Counted from the first letter of the stretch, positions 54,694-64,000 are shown. The stretch is DNA of 64,000 nucleotides from Streptomyces rimosus (GCF_008704655.1 NZ_CP023688.1:3410001-3474000), one strand, 5' to 3'. The notes: a model not told the origin generated them from the sequence alone. Translations and numbers: made by a program.

Positions 54694-56412
54694 ATGTCCG
54701 CGCTGCTGCACCTGCTCGCCCGGTGGCTCACACGCCCCTACTGGGACGCGCCCGACCCCTCCTGGATCGTCCGCCGCTGGCCCGACCTCACCGCCTGCTG
54801 CGTCGCGGCCCTCTTCTTCTGGCTCTCCCTCACCCCGTCGCTGCTCCCCCGCCCGTGGTACCTCCAGGGCCTGGTCGGCGGCATCACGGCCGCCATCGGC
54901 TACGCCCTTGGAGCCGCGGCGAGCAGCCTCTTCCGCGCGCTGTGCCGGCGCCGCCCCGGCGAACGCGCCCGCGCCCGCTGCTGGCTGGCCTTCCACGTCC
55001 TCGGCATCGCGCTGTCCACCGCGGCGGTCTCCTGGAGCGCCCACGCGCAGCGCCGCCTCCGCCGTCTCCAGGAGGTCGAGCCGTCCCTGGTCTGGCACAC
55101 GCCGATGATCATCCTGATCGCGGTGGCGGTCTGCGCGCTGCTGGTACTGCTGGCCCGGTGCGTACGGCTGGTCGCCCGCCGGCTCACCCGGTTCTTCGGC
55201 CGCTGGGTGCCGCGCCCGGCGGCGTATGTGATCGGGGTGGCGCTGACCGCCCTCCTGGTCACCATCGGCTCCAAGGACGTCCTGTACGAACGCGGTTTCA
55301 TCGACATCGTGGACCGGATCTCCAAGGCCGCGAACCTGAGCACCGCCGACGGCATCACCCAGCCCGCCTCCGCGTATGTCTCCGGCGGCCCCACCTCCGT
55401 GGTCGACTGGGCCGAACTGGGCGCCGAGGGCCGCAACTTCATCGGCTCGGTGCCCCGCAAGCAGGACATCGCCGCCTTCACCGGCCGGCCCGCCAAGGAC
55501 CCGGTACGCGTCTACATCGGCGAACAGGAGGGCGGCGACGCCCACTTCCGGCGCACCGCCGACCTCGCCGTACAGGAGCTGGAGCGCACCGGCGGCTTCG
55601 ACCGCAAGGTGCTGGCGCTGCTGGGCACCACGGGCAGCGGCTGGGTGGACCCGCGGATGCCGGAGCCGCTGGAGTACATGTACGGCGGTGACTCGGCGAT
55701 CGTGGCGACCCAGTACTCGTATCTGCCGTCCTGGATCTCCTTCCTGGTCGACAAGGAGAAGGCGGCACGGGACGCCCGCGCGGTGTTCGACGCGGTGTAC
55801 GCCAAGTGGTCCGCGCTGCCCGCCGACGACCGGCCCAAGCTGGTCGTCGGCGGCGAGAGCCTGGGGACGTACGCGACCGAGGCGGCGTTCGACGGCCTGG
55901 ACGACATGCTCGGCAAGGTGGACGGCGCGCTGCTGGCCGGGCCGCCCAACGTCAGCCCCGTATGGAAGGAAGTGACCGCCGGGCGCGATCCCGGCAGCCC
56001 GGTGTGGCGGCCGGAGTACGACCGGGGGCGGCATGTGCGCTTCGCCCAGTATCCGGAGCGGGACCTCAAGCGTCCGGACGGGCCGTGGGAGCACCCCCGG
56101 GTGGTCTACCTCCAGAACGCCTCCGACCCGGTGGTGTGGTGGACGCCCGACCTGCTCTGGCACCGGCCCGCCTGGCTGAACCGGCCGCTCGGCCCGGACG
56201 TCACCGACGAGATGCGTTTCTGGCCGGTGATCACCTTCTGGCAGACGACGGTCGACCTCGCGGTGTCCTTCGGAGCGCCGCCGCCGCACGGGCACCGCTA
56301 CGGCACCGGCGCGGTCGACGGCTGGGCGGCGGTCGTCCCGCCGCCCGGCTGGACCGATCAGGACACGGCCCGGCTGCGCGCGTACGAGGGCGCGAAGGAC
56401 GCGCCGTACTGA
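54694..56412 (+). CDS. Membrane-bound alpha/beta hydrolase (Abhydrolase_9-like)
   Basis: 572 aa. About four N-terminal membrane helices (to about 185: LTACCVAALFFWLSLTPSLL, LVGGITAAIGYALGAAASSL, MIILIAVAVCALLVLLARCV), then an extracytoplasmic hydrolase domain with nucleophile GGESLGTYATEAAF near 385. The LTPSLLPRPWYLQG motif is a hallmark of this actinobacterial family, recalled. Function unknown, perhaps lipid or wall related. The start at 54694 avoids the terminator, which overlaps earlier in-frame codons; ATG 54685 is also possible. Confidence 0.86.
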   Translation: MSALLHLLARWLTRPYWDAPDPSWIVRRWPDLTACCVAALFFWLSLTPSLLPRPWYLQGLVGGITAAIGYALGAAASSLFRALCRRRPGERARARCWLAFHVLGIALSTAAVSWSAHAQRRLRRLQEVEPSLVWHTPMIILIAVAVCALLVLLARCVRLVARRLTRFFGRWVPRPAAYVIGVALTALLVTIGSKDVLYERGFIDIVDRISKAANLSTADGITQPASAYVSGGPTSVVDWAELGAEGRNFIGSVPRKQDIAAFTGRPAKDPVRVYIGEQEGGDAHFRRTADLAVQELERTGGFDRKVLALLGTTGSGWVDPRMPEPLEYMYGGDSAIVATQYSYLPSWISFLVDKEKAARDARAVFDAVYAKWSALPADDRPKLVVGGESLGTYATEAAFDGLDDMLGKVDGALLAGPPNVSPVWKEVTAGRDPGSPVWRPEYDRGRHVRFAQYPERDLKRPDGPWEHPRVVYLQNASDPVVWWTPDLLWHRPAWLNRPLGPDVTDEMRFWPVITFWQTTVDLAVSFGAPPPHGHRYGTGAVDGWAAVVPPPGWTDQDTARLRAYEGAKDAPY

Positions 56413-56424
56413 GCCGGACCCCGC

Positions 56425-57837
56425 TCAGTCCTGCGGGTCGGCCCCCTTCGGCGGCGTCGGCGCGATGTCCAGGGCCGTGGCGCCGTGCGGAGGCGGTGTC
56501 ATGCGCAGGGCCTGTTCGCGGGAGTACGAGCGGAGGTAGCCGACGACGGTGTTGGTGACCGCGACCAGCGGCACCGCGACCACCGCGCCGCCGATGCCGG
56601 CGATCAGGCCGCCCGCGGCCACCGACAGGATGACGGCCAGCGGGTGGACCCGTACCGCGCGGCCCAGGATGAAGGGCTGCAGGATGTGCCCCTCGATCTG
56701 CTGCACCGCCAGCACCACCGCGAGCACCATCAGCGACGCGAAGACGCCCTGCGTCACCAGCGCAACCACGCACGCCAGCGCGCCGGAGACCACCGCGCCC
56801 ACCAGCGGGACGAAGGCGAACAGGAAGATGAAGACGGCGAGCGGCACGGCCAGCGGCACATCGAGGAAGTAGATGCCGATGCCGATGAAGATGGCGTCGA
56901 TCAGGGCCACTATCACCGTCCCGCGCACATAGGCGGTCAGTGTGCGCCAGGCGCGCGGCCCGGCGCCCGCCACGCCCTCGCGCGCCGCGCTCGGCACCAG
57001 CTTGAGCACCCAGTTCCAGATGCGCCGGCCGTCGTACAGCAGGAAGAGCGTGGTGAACATCGCCAGCAGGATGCCGGTGAGCACCTCCAGGACGACGGTC
57101 ACGCCCTCCAGCCCGGCCGAGGTGATGGCCTGGGTGTTGGCGCCGACCGCGTCCTGGAGGTTCTTGGCGATGTGGTTGATCTGGTCCTCGGTCACATGGA
57201 ACGGACTCTTGAGGAGCCAGCCCTTCAGCTCGGTGATGCCTTCCTGGATACGGCTGGACACCGAGTCGATGTTGTCCTGGACCTGCCAGACGACGAACCA
57301 GCCGACCAGGCCCATGATGACGAAACCGGCGATGAACGTCAGCGCCGTGGCGAGCCCCCGCGGCACGCCACGGCGCTTGAGCCAGGCGACGGTGGGCTGG
57401 AGCAGCGCGGTGATCAGCAGCGCGGCCACGAACGCCAGCACCACCAGCTGGATGGAGGTGATGGCCTTGGCCAGCACCCAGATCGTGCCCGCCAGGACGA
57501 GCAGCCGCCAGCCCGCCTCGGCCGCGACCCGTACGCCCCAGGGCACGGCGGCCACCGGGTCGGGGCGGGGCGCGACGGCGGGCGCGTAGGCCGGCGGGGC
57601 GGGGACCGAGTTGGCCGGCTGGTGCGGCGCGTCCTGCGGTGCGCCGGAGGCCCGGCCGTCGGGGTACGGGCCGTCGTGCGGCACCCGGGAACCGTCCGTG
57701 CGCTCGGCACGCCTCAGCTCTTCCGGGTCGGTCTCGGCCGCCGCGGCCTCCGCGCGCCGCCGCTGGTCCTCCAGCCGCTGCGCGATCCGCGTCAGACCGG
57801 CGCCGAGGCCACCGACCCACTGAGGCAATCTGGACAT
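56425..57837 (-). CDS. AI-2E (PerM/YdiK) family transporter
   Basis: 470 aa. Disordered N-terminus (1-115), then eight membrane helices with the family motifs FIAGFVIMGLVGWFVVWQVQ, LLAMFTTLFLLYDGRRIWNW, FAFVPLVGAVVSGALACVVA and QQIEGHILQPFILGRAVRVH. Members are linked to autoinducer-2 export or Na+/Li+ transport; substrate not deducible. ATG at 57837 with AGAGGAAG. Starts just after the terminator of the SLT-like gene, so separate transcription. Confidence 0.9.
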   Translation of the reverse strand: MSRLPQWVGGLGAGLTRIAQRLEDQRRRAEAAAAETDPEELRRAERTDGSRVPHDGPYPDGRASGAPQDAPHQPANSVPAPPAYAPAVAPRPDPVAAVPWGVRVAAEAGWRLLVLAGTIWVLAKAITSIQLVVLAFVAALLITALLQPTVAWLKRRGVPRGLATALTFIAGFVIMGLVGWFVVWQVQDNIDSVSSRIQEGITELKGWLLKSPFHVTEDQINHIAKNLQDAVGANTQAITSAGLEGVTVVLEVLTGILLAMFTTLFLLYDGRRIWNWVLKLVPSAAREGVAGAGPRAWRTLTAYVRGTVIVALIDAIFIGIGIYFLDVPLAVPLAVFIFLFAFVPLVGAVVSGALACVVALVTQGVFASLMVLAVVLAVQQIEGHILQPFILGRAVRVHPLAVILSVAAGGLIAGIGGAVVAVPLVAVTNTVVGYLRSYSREQALRMTPPPHGATALDIAPTPPKGADPQD

Positions 57838-57899
57838 GTCGCTTCCTCTTCCCCTCCCGCCCCCCGGTGCTGTCAGGACGACGTTACCGGTGACAGGCG

Positions 57900-57938
57900 C
57901 GCGAAACCCCCGACGCCGTCGCGGTCGGGGGTTTCGCG
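57900..57938 (-). terminator. Terminator of the SLT-like gene
   Basis: Perfect 15-bp stem (CGCGAAACCCCCGAC, 57900-57914, with 57924-57938), 9-nt loop, between the SLT-like stop and the AI-2E start. Confidence 0.85.
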
Positions 57939-57987
57939 TACGAAGCGGAGCAACGGCCGCCCTGCGCGGGGGCCGTCGCACGCGTTT

Positions 57988-58692
57988 CTAGTACCAGTGG
58001 TTGGCCTGCCAGAAGGACCAGGCGCCGCACGGGCTGTTGTAACGGCTGTTCATGTAGTTCAGCCCCCACTTTATCTGGGTGGCCGGGTTGGTCCGCCAGT
58101 CGGAGCCGGCGGAGGCCATCTTGGTGCCGGGCAGCGCCTGGACGAGGCCGTAGGCGCCGGAGGAGGCGTTGGTGGCCCGGTAGTTCCAGCCGGACTCGTG
58201 GTCCACGATGTTGCTGAAGCACTGGAACTGGTCGCCCGGCAGCATCTGACGGGCGATCGCCTGCGTCTCGGCGATGCTGTAGGACGCCTTGGCGGTGAAG
58301 GTGGACGCGTCCCGCGCGGCGGAGCGGGAAGCGTCTTCCTTCTCCTTCTCGCGCTTCTTGGCGTCCTCTTCGGCCTTCGCCTTCTTGTCGGCGGCGTCCT
58401 TCTTGTCCTGCGCGTCCTGGGCGGCCGCCTTGCGGGCCTCCTCCTGCGCGGACTTCAGCGCCGCGGCGTCAGCCTGCGTGGACGCCTCGTCCGCCTGCTG
58501 CGTCAGGGGCGCGGCCTGCACCTGGGCCTGGAGGCCCGCGGGGATGTCGGCGATCGTGGCGTCGGCCGCGGTGGCCTCGGTGTGGGCGACCGAGCCCTGC
58601 TCCTGACCTGACGCGACACCGACAACGGCGCCGACGGTGGTGACCGCGGTGGCGGAGGCCACGGCGAATCCCCGGACCGAAATCCGGCTCAC
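57988..58692 (-). CDS. Secreted lytic-transglycosylase-like protein
   Basis: 234 aa. Signal peptide (SVRGFAVASATAVTTVGAVV, cleavage near 30), long Ala/Lys/Glu coiled coil (about 60-150), C-terminal SLT/aggregation-promoting-factor-like domain with likely catalytic Glu in IVDHESGWNYRATN, then YGLVQALPGTKM and WGLNYMNSRYNSPCGAWSFW. Probably cleaves peptidoglycan during growth or spore germination. GTG at 58692 preferred because GGAAGGA is well placed; ATGs six and nine codons upstream possible. Long 5' leader of about 300 nt. Confidence 0.88.
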   Translation of the reverse strand: MSRISVRGFAVASATAVTTVGAVVGVASGQEQGSVAHTEATAADATIADIPAGLQAQVQAAPLTQQADEASTQADAAALKSAQEEARKAAAQDAQDKKDAADKKAKAEEDAKKREKEKEDASRSAARDASTFTAKASYSIAETQAIARQMLPGDQFQCFSNIVDHESGWNYRATNASSGAYGLVQALPGTKMASAGSDWRTNPATQIKWGLNYMNSRYNSPCGAWSFWQANHWY

Positions 58693-59095
58693 ACGCTTTC
58701 CTTCCAGCATCGTCCGCATAGGTGACCTCGCGGACGCAATCGTGCCCCTGGCGCTGGTCTCCCCTTGTTCCGGCCCCGAACGAGCGGAGGGGACGGCTGG
58801 TCACGGGAGGCACTGGCCCGGTACGTACCCCTCGGGGTCCGCGTGGTGCTCGGGCGGCATACGGCGCGCTATGCAGTTCTCGGGGTTCCGCACCGCTGGG
58901 GGTGCTGGTGTGCCGTATGCGGGGCCTGACAGGAACCAGACTTTGCCCGAAGCGGAGTCGTCGAATCAATTCTCCGTTGCGTGTGAAAGCTCACACCTCG
59001 TTTGGCCCGGATGATTCACGGAAAAGCCCGCGCAGCACGGCGCCGCCCGGCTAAGCTTCTGCGCTCTTGCCGGACGGCGCTCATGCCACACCCGG
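58693..59095. other. Leader region of the SLT-like gene
   Basis: 403 bp between phoH stop and the SLT-like start. Contains the palindrome at 58981-58996 (candidate Crp site). Many such wall hydrolase genes in Streptomyces have a c-di-AMP riboswitch, but I could not align its conserved strands here. No gene. Confidence 0.5.
58981..58996. promoter_or_regulatory. Palindrome GTGTGA-AAGC-TCACAC
   Basis: Perfect 6-bp arms with 4-bp centre about 290 bp upstream of the SLT-like start. Resembles the Crp recognition TGTGA...TCACA but with a 4- rather than 6-bp spacer. Germination-related genes are Crp targets in Streptomyces, which makes this worth testing. Confidence 0.4.
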
Positions 59096-60418
59096 TCAGA
59101 TCCGGCCGTCCTCCAGCATTTCGGTCACCAGCGCCGCGATCGGCGACCGCTCCGAGCGGGTCAGCGTCACATGCGCGAACAGCGGATGGCCCTTGAGCTT
59201 CTCGACGACCGCGACCACGCCGTCGTACCGGCCGACCCGCAGGTTGTCGCGCTGCGCCACGTCATGCGTGAGCACCACCCGCGAGTTGGCGCCGATCCGG
59301 GACAGCACCGTCAGCAGGACGTTGCGCTCCAGCGACTGTGCCTCGTCGACGATGACGAAGGCGTCGTGCAGCGAACGGCCGCGGATGTGGGTGAGCGGCA
59401 GCACCTCCAGCATGCCGCGCCCCACCACCTCTTCGATGACCTCGGCGGTGGTCACCGCCGACAGCGTGTCGAAGACGGCCTGGGCCCACGGGCTCATCTT
59501 CTCCGCCTCGGTGCCCGGCAGATAGCCCAGCTCCTGGCCGCCGACCGCGTACAGCGGCCGGAAGACCATCACCTTGCGGTGCTGACGCCGCTCCAGCACC
59601 GCCTCCAGACCCGCGCACAGCGCCAGCGCCGACTTGCCCGTACCGGCCCGGCCGCCCATCGAGACGATGCCGACCTCCTGGTCGAGCAGCAGGTCCAGGG
59701 CGATGCGCTGCTCGGCGCTGCGCCCGTGGATGCCGAACGCGTCCCGGTCGCCGCGCACCAGCCGTACGCTGCCGTCGACCGTCACCCTGCCGAGTGCCTT
59801 GCCCCGCTCCGACTGGAGTACGAGACCGGTGTGCACGGGCAGCCCGGCCGCCTCCGGGAAGTACGCGCTCTCCGCGGCGAAGAGCCCGTCGATCTGCTCG
59901 GCGGTGGCGGTCAGCTCCGCCATGCCCGTCCAGCCGGAGTCCGTGATGGCCAGTTCGGCGCGGTACTCCTCCGCCAGCAGGCCCACCGCGGACGCCTTGA
60001 TGCGCAGCGGCAGGTCCTTGGAGACGACCGTGACGTCATAGCCCTCCGCCTGGAGGTTGCGGGCCACCGCGAGGATGCGCGAGTCGTTGTCGCCCAGGCG
60101 GAAGCCGGCCGGCAGCACTCCGGGGTCGGCGTGGTTCAGCTCGACCCTGAGGGTTCCCCCCAGGTCCCCGATGGGGATCGGGGCGTCCAGCCGCCCGTAC
60201 CGCACCCGGTACTCGTCGAGCAGGCGCAGGGCCTGCCGGGCGAAGTAGCCCAATTCCGGATGATGCCTCTTCGCCTCCAGTTCGGTGACCACGACGACCG
60301 GCAGCACGACCTCGTGCTCGTCGAAGCGGGACATGGACCCTGGATCCGCCAGCAGGACGCTGGTGTCGAGGACATAGGTGCGCCGGCCGTTCTCACGGCG
60401 CTGCTTGCTGTTCACCAC
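59096..60418 (-). CDS. PhoH-family protein with N-terminal PIN domain (PhoH2)
   Basis: 440 aa. PIN-type RNase domain (about 14-150: [20 protein letters not shown], with Asp and Glu of [26 protein letters not shown]), then a PhoH helicase-like ATPase (about 230-440: Walker [19 protein letters not shown], Walker [12 protein letters not shown], arginine-finger region [12 protein letters not shown]). PhoH2 proteins unwind and cut RNA. GTG at 60418 (VVNSK) is the best start; GAGGGGG is 14 nt upstream. Confidence 0.92.
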   Translation of the reverse strand: MVNSKQRRENGRRTYVLDTSVLLADPGSMSRFDEHEVVLPVVVVTELEAKRHHPELGYFARQALRLLDEYRVRYGRLDAPIPIGDLGGTLRVELNHADPGVLPAGFRLGDNDSRILAVARNLQAEGYDVTVVSKDLPLRIKASAVGLLAEEYRAELAITDSGWTGMAELTATAEQIDGLFAAESAYFPEAAGLPVHTGLVLQSERGKALGRVTVDGSVRLVRGDRDAFGIHGRSAEQRIALDLLLDQEVGIVSMGGRAGTGKSALALCAGLEAVLERRQHRKVMVFRPLYAVGGQELGYLPGTEAEKMSPWAQAVFDTLSAVTTAEVIEEVVGRGMLEVLPLTHIRGRSLHDAFVIVDEAQSLERNVLLTVLSRIGANSRVVLTHDVAQRDNLRVGRYDGVVAVVEKLKGHPLFAHVTLTRSERSPIAALVTEMLEDGRI

Positions 60419-60789
60419 GGGTGGACGTACCCCCTCGGATGAGGTCGGGGTGCGACGGCGTCGCGGGAGAGAAGTCGCCGCGCCGTCGGGCGGCGGGCGA
60501 CGGGACCGGGCTCGGACCCTCGTACGCGGGCCGAGCGCCGGCCCTCCGCGTCGTCCGTGCGGTCCGCACGGTCGTCCGTGGTGTGCAAAGGGCCTCCCGG
60601 GCGGACGGCCCCGTGCCGTCCGCTGAGATACGGCATCCGATGACTGGTACTGCCGGATACCGACCTGGAAGGGATATTCCCGCGAACGCGCGCCCCCATG
60701 CAATGGCATATGACGCACGGTCGGTGAACGCTTGGTTACGGCTTTGGCGCGGGTGGAGTCCCGCGCCGGGAGTTGATGGTCCGGGTGGC
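60419..60789. other. Intergenic region phoH / isoprenyl transferase
   Basis: 371 bp with the uppS terminator at 60746-60767 and presumably the phoH promoter (AT-richer patch 60640-60720). No coding signal. Confidence 0.55.
60746..60767 (-). terminator. Terminator of the isoprenyl transferase gene
   Basis: GGCGCGGG (60746-60753) / CCCGCGCC (60760-60767), 6-nt loop, about 20 bp after the stop. Confidence 0.65.
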
Positions 60790-61587
60790 CTAAAAGCCGT
60801 AACGCCGGTGACGGGCGGCGTAGTCGCGCAAGGCGCGCAGGAAGTCCACCTTGCGGAAGGCCGGCCAGAAGACCTCGCAGAAGTAGTACTCCGAGTGGGC
60901 GCTCTGCCAGAGCATGAAGCCGGAGAGCCGCTGTTCGCCGCTGGTGCGGATCACCAGGTCCGGGTCCGGCTGGCCGCGGGTGTAGAGGTGCTCCGAGATG
61001 AGGTCGATGTCGACGATGTCGGCCAGTTCCTCGAAGGTGGTGCCGCGCTCGGCGTGGTCCAGGAGCAGCGAGCGCACCGCGTCCGCGATCTCCTGGCGGC
61101 CGCCGTAGCCGACGGCGACGTTCACCAGGATGCCGGTGTGGCCCTCGGTGGCCTGCTCGGCCTCCTTGAGCACCCGCTGGGTGTCGGAGGGCAGCAGGTC
61201 GCGGTTGCCGACGTGGTGGACCCGCCAGCGGCCGTCCGCGGCCAGGCCGCGCACCGTGTTCTCGATGATGCCCAGCAGCGGGGTCAGTTCCTTCTCGGAC
61301 CGGTCGAGGTTGTCCGTGGACAGCAGCCACAGCGTGACGACCTCGACGTCGGTCTCCGCGCACCAGCCCAGCAGCTCGGTGATCTTTTCGGCGCCGGCCT
61401 GGTGGCCCTGCACGGTGGTGCGGCCGTCGGCGCGCGCCCAGCGGCGGTTGCCGTCGAGGATGACGCCGATGTGCTTGGGGACCTGGGCATGGTCGAGGCG
61501 GCCTTCGACCCGGCGGGCGTAGAGCCTGTAGACGAGGTTGCGCAACGCGGGCGGGTACGGGATGCGCACCCCGGAAGATCGCAGCAT
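60790..61587 (-). CDS. uppS: Isoprenyl (undecaprenyl-type) diphosphate synthase
   Basis: 265-aa cis-prenyltransferase. Pyrophosphate-binding [64 protein letters not shown] and [18 protein letters not shown] are all present. Makes the long-chain isoprenyl diphosphate carrier for cell-wall synthesis. GGAGGGG precedes the ATG by 11 nt. Streptomyces usually carry two paralogues. Confidence 0.95.
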   Translation of the reverse strand: MLRSSGVRIPYPPALRNLVYRLYARRVEGRLDHAQVPKHIGVILDGNRRWARADGRTTVQGHQAGAEKITELLGWCAETDVEVVTLWLLSTDNLDRSEKELTPLLGIIENTVRGLAADGRWRVHHVGNRDLLPSDTQRVLKEAEQATEGHTGILVNVAVGYGGRQEIADAVRSLLLDHAERGTTFEELADIVDIDLISEHLYTRGQPDPDLVIRTSGEQRLSGFMLWQSAHSEYYFCEVFWPAFRKVDFLRALRDYAARHRRYGF

Positions 61588-61710
61588 GTGTGGTCAAGCC
61601 CCTCCGTGCAAATGGCGGTCGCCCCCGTCGCCTCAAGTCGGCAACTTTACGTCGCGGACGTCCCGGCGGCCCAATCAGGTGTGTCACAACTCCGTGATAA
61701 GGAGATGACC

Positions 61711-62748
61711 ATGACTGACGCCTCTGTCCACATTGCCGCGAATACGCGCTACGACTCCATGGAGTACCGCCGCACCGGGCGCAGCGGCCTCAAACTCCCC
61801 GCCGTCTCCCTGGGACTGTGGCACAACTTCGGTGACGACCGCACGCTGGCGTCCCAGCGGGCGATCCTGCGCCGCGCCTTCGACCTGGGCGTGACCCACT
61901 TCGACCTGGCGAACAACTACGGCCCGCCGCCCGGTTCGGCCGAGCTGAACTTCGGAAAGATCTTCGCGCAGGACTTCCGGCCCTACCGCGACGAGATCGT
62001 CCTCTCCACCAAGGCCGGATATCTCATGCACCCCGGGCCGTACGGCGAATGGGGTTCGCGCAAATACCTCCTCTCGTCGCTGGATGCCTCGCTGAAGCGG
62101 ATGGGCGTCGATTACGTCGACATCTTCTATTCGCACCGATTCGACCCGGACACCCCGCTGGAGGAGACGATGGGCGCCCTGGCGTCCGCCGTCCAGCAGG
62201 GCAAGGCGCTGTACGTGGGCGTCTCGTCGTACTCCTCCGAGCAGACCCGTGAAGCCGCCCGCATCCTGCGGGAGATGGGCGTACGGCCGCTGATCCACCA
62301 GCCCTCGTACTCGATGATCAACCGCTGGACGGAGGACGACGCGCTGCTGGACACCCTGGAGGCGGAAGGCATGGGCTGCATTTCCTTCGCGCCGCTCGCC
62401 CAGGGCCTGCTGACGGACAAGTACCTGAACGGCATTCCGGAGGGCTCGCGCGCGTCCCAGGGCAAGTCGCTCGACCCGGGGCTGCTCTCGGAGGACGTAC
62501 GGCGGCGCCTGCGCGGCCTGAACGGCATCGCCGCGCGCCGCGGGCAGTCGCTCGCCCAGCTGGCGCTGTCCTGGGTGCTGCGGGACGAGCGGATGACCTC
62601 GGCGCTGATCGGGGCGAGCAGCGTGGCGCAGCTGGAGGCGAACGTGGCCGCGGTGGGCGCCCCGAAGATCACGGATGAGGAATTGTCCGAGATCGAGGAG
62701 TTCGCGAAGTCGACCGACGGTGTGAACATCTGGGCCAAGCGCGGCTGA
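61711..62748 (+). CDS. Aldo/keto reductase (YghZ-like)
   Basis: 345 aa. AKR (TIM-barrel) oxidoreductase. Catalytic residues Asp/Tyr in [20 protein letters not shown], Lys in [16 protein letters not shown], His in [14 protein letters not shown]-terminal NADPH-site [15 protein letters not shown]. The N-terminus [25 protein letters not shown] matches glyceraldehyde-3-phosphate reductase YghZ. ATG at 61711 with AAGGAG 6 nt upstream (the ATG at 61705 is too close). Divergent from uppS. Confidence 0.93.
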   Translation: MTDASVHIAANTRYDSMEYRRTGRSGLKLPAVSLGLWHNFGDDRTLASQRAILRRAFDLGVTHFDLANNYGPPPGSAELNFGKIFAQDFRPYRDEIVLSTKAGYLMHPGPYGEWGSRKYLLSSLDASLKRMGVDYVDIFYSHRFDPDTPLEETMGALASAVQQGKALYVGVSSYSSEQTREAARILREMGVRPLIHQPSYSMINRWTEDDALLDTLEAEGMGCISFAPLAQGLLTDKYLNGIPEGSRASQGKSLDPGLLSEDVRRRLRGLNGIAARRGQSLAQLALSWVLRDERMTSALIGASSVAQLEANVAAVGAPKITDEELSEIEEFAKSTDGVNIWAKRG

Positions 62749-62865
62749 TTCTGTTCGGTCCGCGACGCCTTTACGGAACACTCCCTACCTTCCGTAGAGA
62801 CGTTCGCACGTTCCGTGTACGAAACCCGTCCTGGCGTGATCATGGCGAGATCCATACCCGGGCAC

Positions 62866-62907
62866 AAAAAAGCGGGCCGGTCCGTGGGGGGGATACGGAC
62901 CGGCCCG
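62866..62907 (-). terminator. Intrinsic terminator of the prepilin peptidase gene
   Basis: CGGGCCGGTCCGT (62873-62885) / ACGGACCGGCCCG (62895-62907), 9-nt loop; on the minus strand the stem is followed by GCTTTTTT, a clear U-tract. Also lies after the aldo/keto reductase on the plus strand. Confidence 0.9.
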
Positions 62908-62985
62908 AGGGGGGGTTTCCACCATAACCCCGCCGAGGGGGTGCTCCGTGCAACTTCGGGTGGAACGGCGCGCCCGGATTTTGGA

Positions 62986-63741
62986 TCAAGACGCCGCCGC
63001 GCCCCCCAGAAGCACCCCGAGAAACGCGCCGGTGATCATGAAAGGGCCGTACGGGATGGCCTGTTTGAGCCCATCATTACGGCGTTCCGCGCGTCCGGCG
63101 CGCCGCAGCAGGACCCCGCAGCCGTAGAGCGCGCCGAGCAGCAACCCCGCGAACGCGCCAGTGATCAGAATTGCCCAGCCGTACCACCCAAGAGTGACCC
63201 CCAACCCGATCGCCAGCTTGACGTCCCCCAGTCCCATTCCCGCCGGATTGATCAGATAAAGGACGTAATAGAACCCCGCGAGGGCGAATCCCCCGAGCAC
63301 CGCCCCGCCCCACGAGCCGGCCGCCTCGGTACCGAGCGCGGCACCCCCGAGCAGAAGCGCCGCGCCGCCCGCCAGCGGCAGGGTCAGCACATCCGGCAGC
63401 CGCCGCACGCGCCAGTCGACCACCGCGAGCAGCACCGCCACCGGGGCGGCCGCCAGCCAGGCCACCAGCTCGGGGCGGGGACCGGTGGCGGCGGCGAGCA
63501 GTACGCACACCACCGCCGTGACCAGGGCGACCGGCACCGCGCGCGGCCCGTACGGCCCACACGAACGACAGCGCCCCACACCCAGCCACCCCCGCCACGG
63601 ACCGGCGACCGGATGCCCACCCGGACAGCGGACCCGCCACGCCTCCCCCGGCTCAACGGCCAGCCGATAAGCAGGCCGCGGCACAAGCACCCCCGCCGCG
63701 GCCCCGTACACGGCGGCAAAAACCATCACCATCACAGCCAC
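62986..63741 (-). CDS. Type IV prepilin peptidase (A24 family)
   Basis: 251 aa, about seven membrane helices. Aspartyl protease residues in VVDWRVRRLPDVLTLPLA and GMGLGDVKLAIGLG (the GxGD motif). A short Cys-containing cytosolic segment (RVRCPGGHPVAGPWRGWLGV, then GRCRSCGPYG) is a reduced version of the PilD zinc/methylase domain, so methyltransferase activity is doubtful. Likely processes Flp/Tad-type pilins. GTG at 63741 with AGGG 9 nt upstream; ATGs at 63735 and 63729 are alternatives. Confidence 0.9.
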   Translation of the reverse strand: MAVMVMVFAAVYGAAAGVLVPRPAYRLAVEPGEAWRVRCPGGHPVAGPWRGWLGVGRCRSCGPYGPRAVPVALVTAVVCVLLAAATGPRPELVAWLAAAPVAVLLAVVDWRVRRLPDVLTLPLAGGAALLLGGAALGTEAAGSWGGAVLGGFALAGFYYVLYLINPAGMGLGDVKLAIGLGVTLGWYGWAILITGAFAGLLLGALYGCGVLLRRAGRAERRNDGLKQAIPYGPFMITGAFLGVLLGGAAAS

Positions 63742-63773
63742 GCAGCCGACCCTAGGCTGATAAAACGCTCCCC

Positions 63774-64000
63774 ATGACCCACTGGCAGAACGGATCAGGA
63801 ACGCTCCGCTTTGCGCAGGGGGGCGGCGGAGAAACGACGGGGGCGGAAGCCCTGGGGATGGGCGGGGCGGACGGGGCGGACAGGACGGCCGGGGCGGTCG
63901 ACGGCGCACCGGGGGCGTCCGGCGGCACACTGGGGGCGTCCGGCGGCGTGGTCGCGCCCAGCAGTGTGGCCACGTCCGGCGGCGTTGCCGCGTCCGGCGC
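63774..64000 (+). CDS. Unidentified Gly/Ala-rich protein (3' partial)
   Basis: Open frame to the window edge: MTHWQNGSGTLRFAQGGG, then low-complexity Gly/Ala/Thr with repeated GASGG and VxxSGGV units. No domain is visible in the first 75 residues and no ribosome binding site is seen. It could be the disordered N-terminus of a larger protein, or not a gene; the opposite strand is also open for 73 codons. The 33-bp spacer to the divergent prepilin peptidase would have to hold both promoters. Confidence 0.45.
   Translation, partial: MTHWQNGSGTLRFAQGGGGETTGAEALGMGGADGADRTAGAVDGAPGASGGTLGASGGVVAPSSVATSGGVAASG

Noticed and set aside
58720..59000. A c-di-AMP (ydaO) riboswitch before the SLT-like gene
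   Set aside because: Expected from family context, but I could not find the conserved GGGGGACCCA and AGCTAACC-type strands; a covariance-model search would decide.
63752..63973. Minus-strand 73-codon Pro/Ala-rich frame at the window end
   Set aside because: Low-complexity complement of the plus-strand open frame, lying upstream of the divergent prepilin peptidase; neither is strong but the plus-strand start is the more natural.

Overview
This 64 kb window is high-GC actinobacterial chromosome, almost certainly Streptomyces. The indicators are a WhiB-like protein, an Lsr2-family protein, several SpoIIE/HATPase (RsbU/RsbW-like) regulators, WblI–GlpX–fumarase gene order, polyphosphate glucokinase, GTG starts and many probable leaderless genes. 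From memory the gene order runs parallel to the S. coelicolor core between about SCO5106 and SCO5030, but without the actinorhodin cluster found there. No tRNA, rRNA, CRISPR array or large prophage was seen.

Layout. 1-2753: a second-type succinate dehydrogenase/fumarate reductase A and B pair (A truncated by the window edge). 2784-7152: SpoIIE-type phosphatase, stand-alone ATPase regulator, Nudix hydrolase and a 59-residue SPOR-like protein, all on the minus strand. 7474-13604: accessory stretch with an APC permease, GntR/UTRA regulator, PIG-L deacetylase, alpha/beta hydrolase with odd codon use, an orphan protein and a Uma2 protein. 13632-15422: complete IS1182-like element sitting in the loop of a terminator hairpin. 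15629-16154: Phd/YefM–RelE toxin-antitoxin pair bracketed by direct repeats. 16289-27253: housekeeping block (ychF, DUF6542, ppgK, ispH, permease, tandem repeats, xseA-xseB, nitroreductase-like gene, DUF4245, glpX). 27365-33890: WhiB-like gene, DUF1707 protein, Fe-S fumarase followed by fumC, DUF402, methyltransferase. 33938-36126: a second SpoIIE regulator broken by a frameshift. 36297-41645: catalase, class A PBP, SPFH protein with a ribbon-helix-helix partner. 41708-51224: duplicated ABC/FtsX export locus (two ATPases, three large permeases, one PadR regulator). 51271-54605: oxyR and ahpCD separated by an Lsr2-family gene. 54694-64000: membrane hydrolase, AI-2E family permease, SLT-like secreted protein, PhoH, isoprenyl transferase, aldo/keto reductase, prepilin peptidase and the start of an unidentified Gly-rich ORF.

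Themes. Central carbon metabolism (SDH, two fumarases, GlpX, PpgK) and oxidative-stress defence (katA, oxyR, ahpC, ahpD, redox-linked YchF) dominate. Regulation is visible in the DNA: matched operators before both ABC/FtsX units, an OxyR-like dyad before ahpC, a candidate iron box before the Fe-S fumarase, a TGTGTACACA operator over a leaderless promoter of the toxin-antitoxin pair, and a dyad before the SPFH–RHH pair. At least ten genes have a TANNNT hexamer 6-7 nt before the start codon, as expected of leaderless transcripts.

Signs of past rearrangement: a 48-nt second copy of the 3' end of the nitroreductase-like gene with only synonymous differences, an 18-nt second copy of the ychF 3' end beyond the toxin-antitoxin pair, an IS inside a terminator, a duplicated ABC locus with near-identical ATPase segments, and heptamer and 29-bp tandem repeats before xseA.
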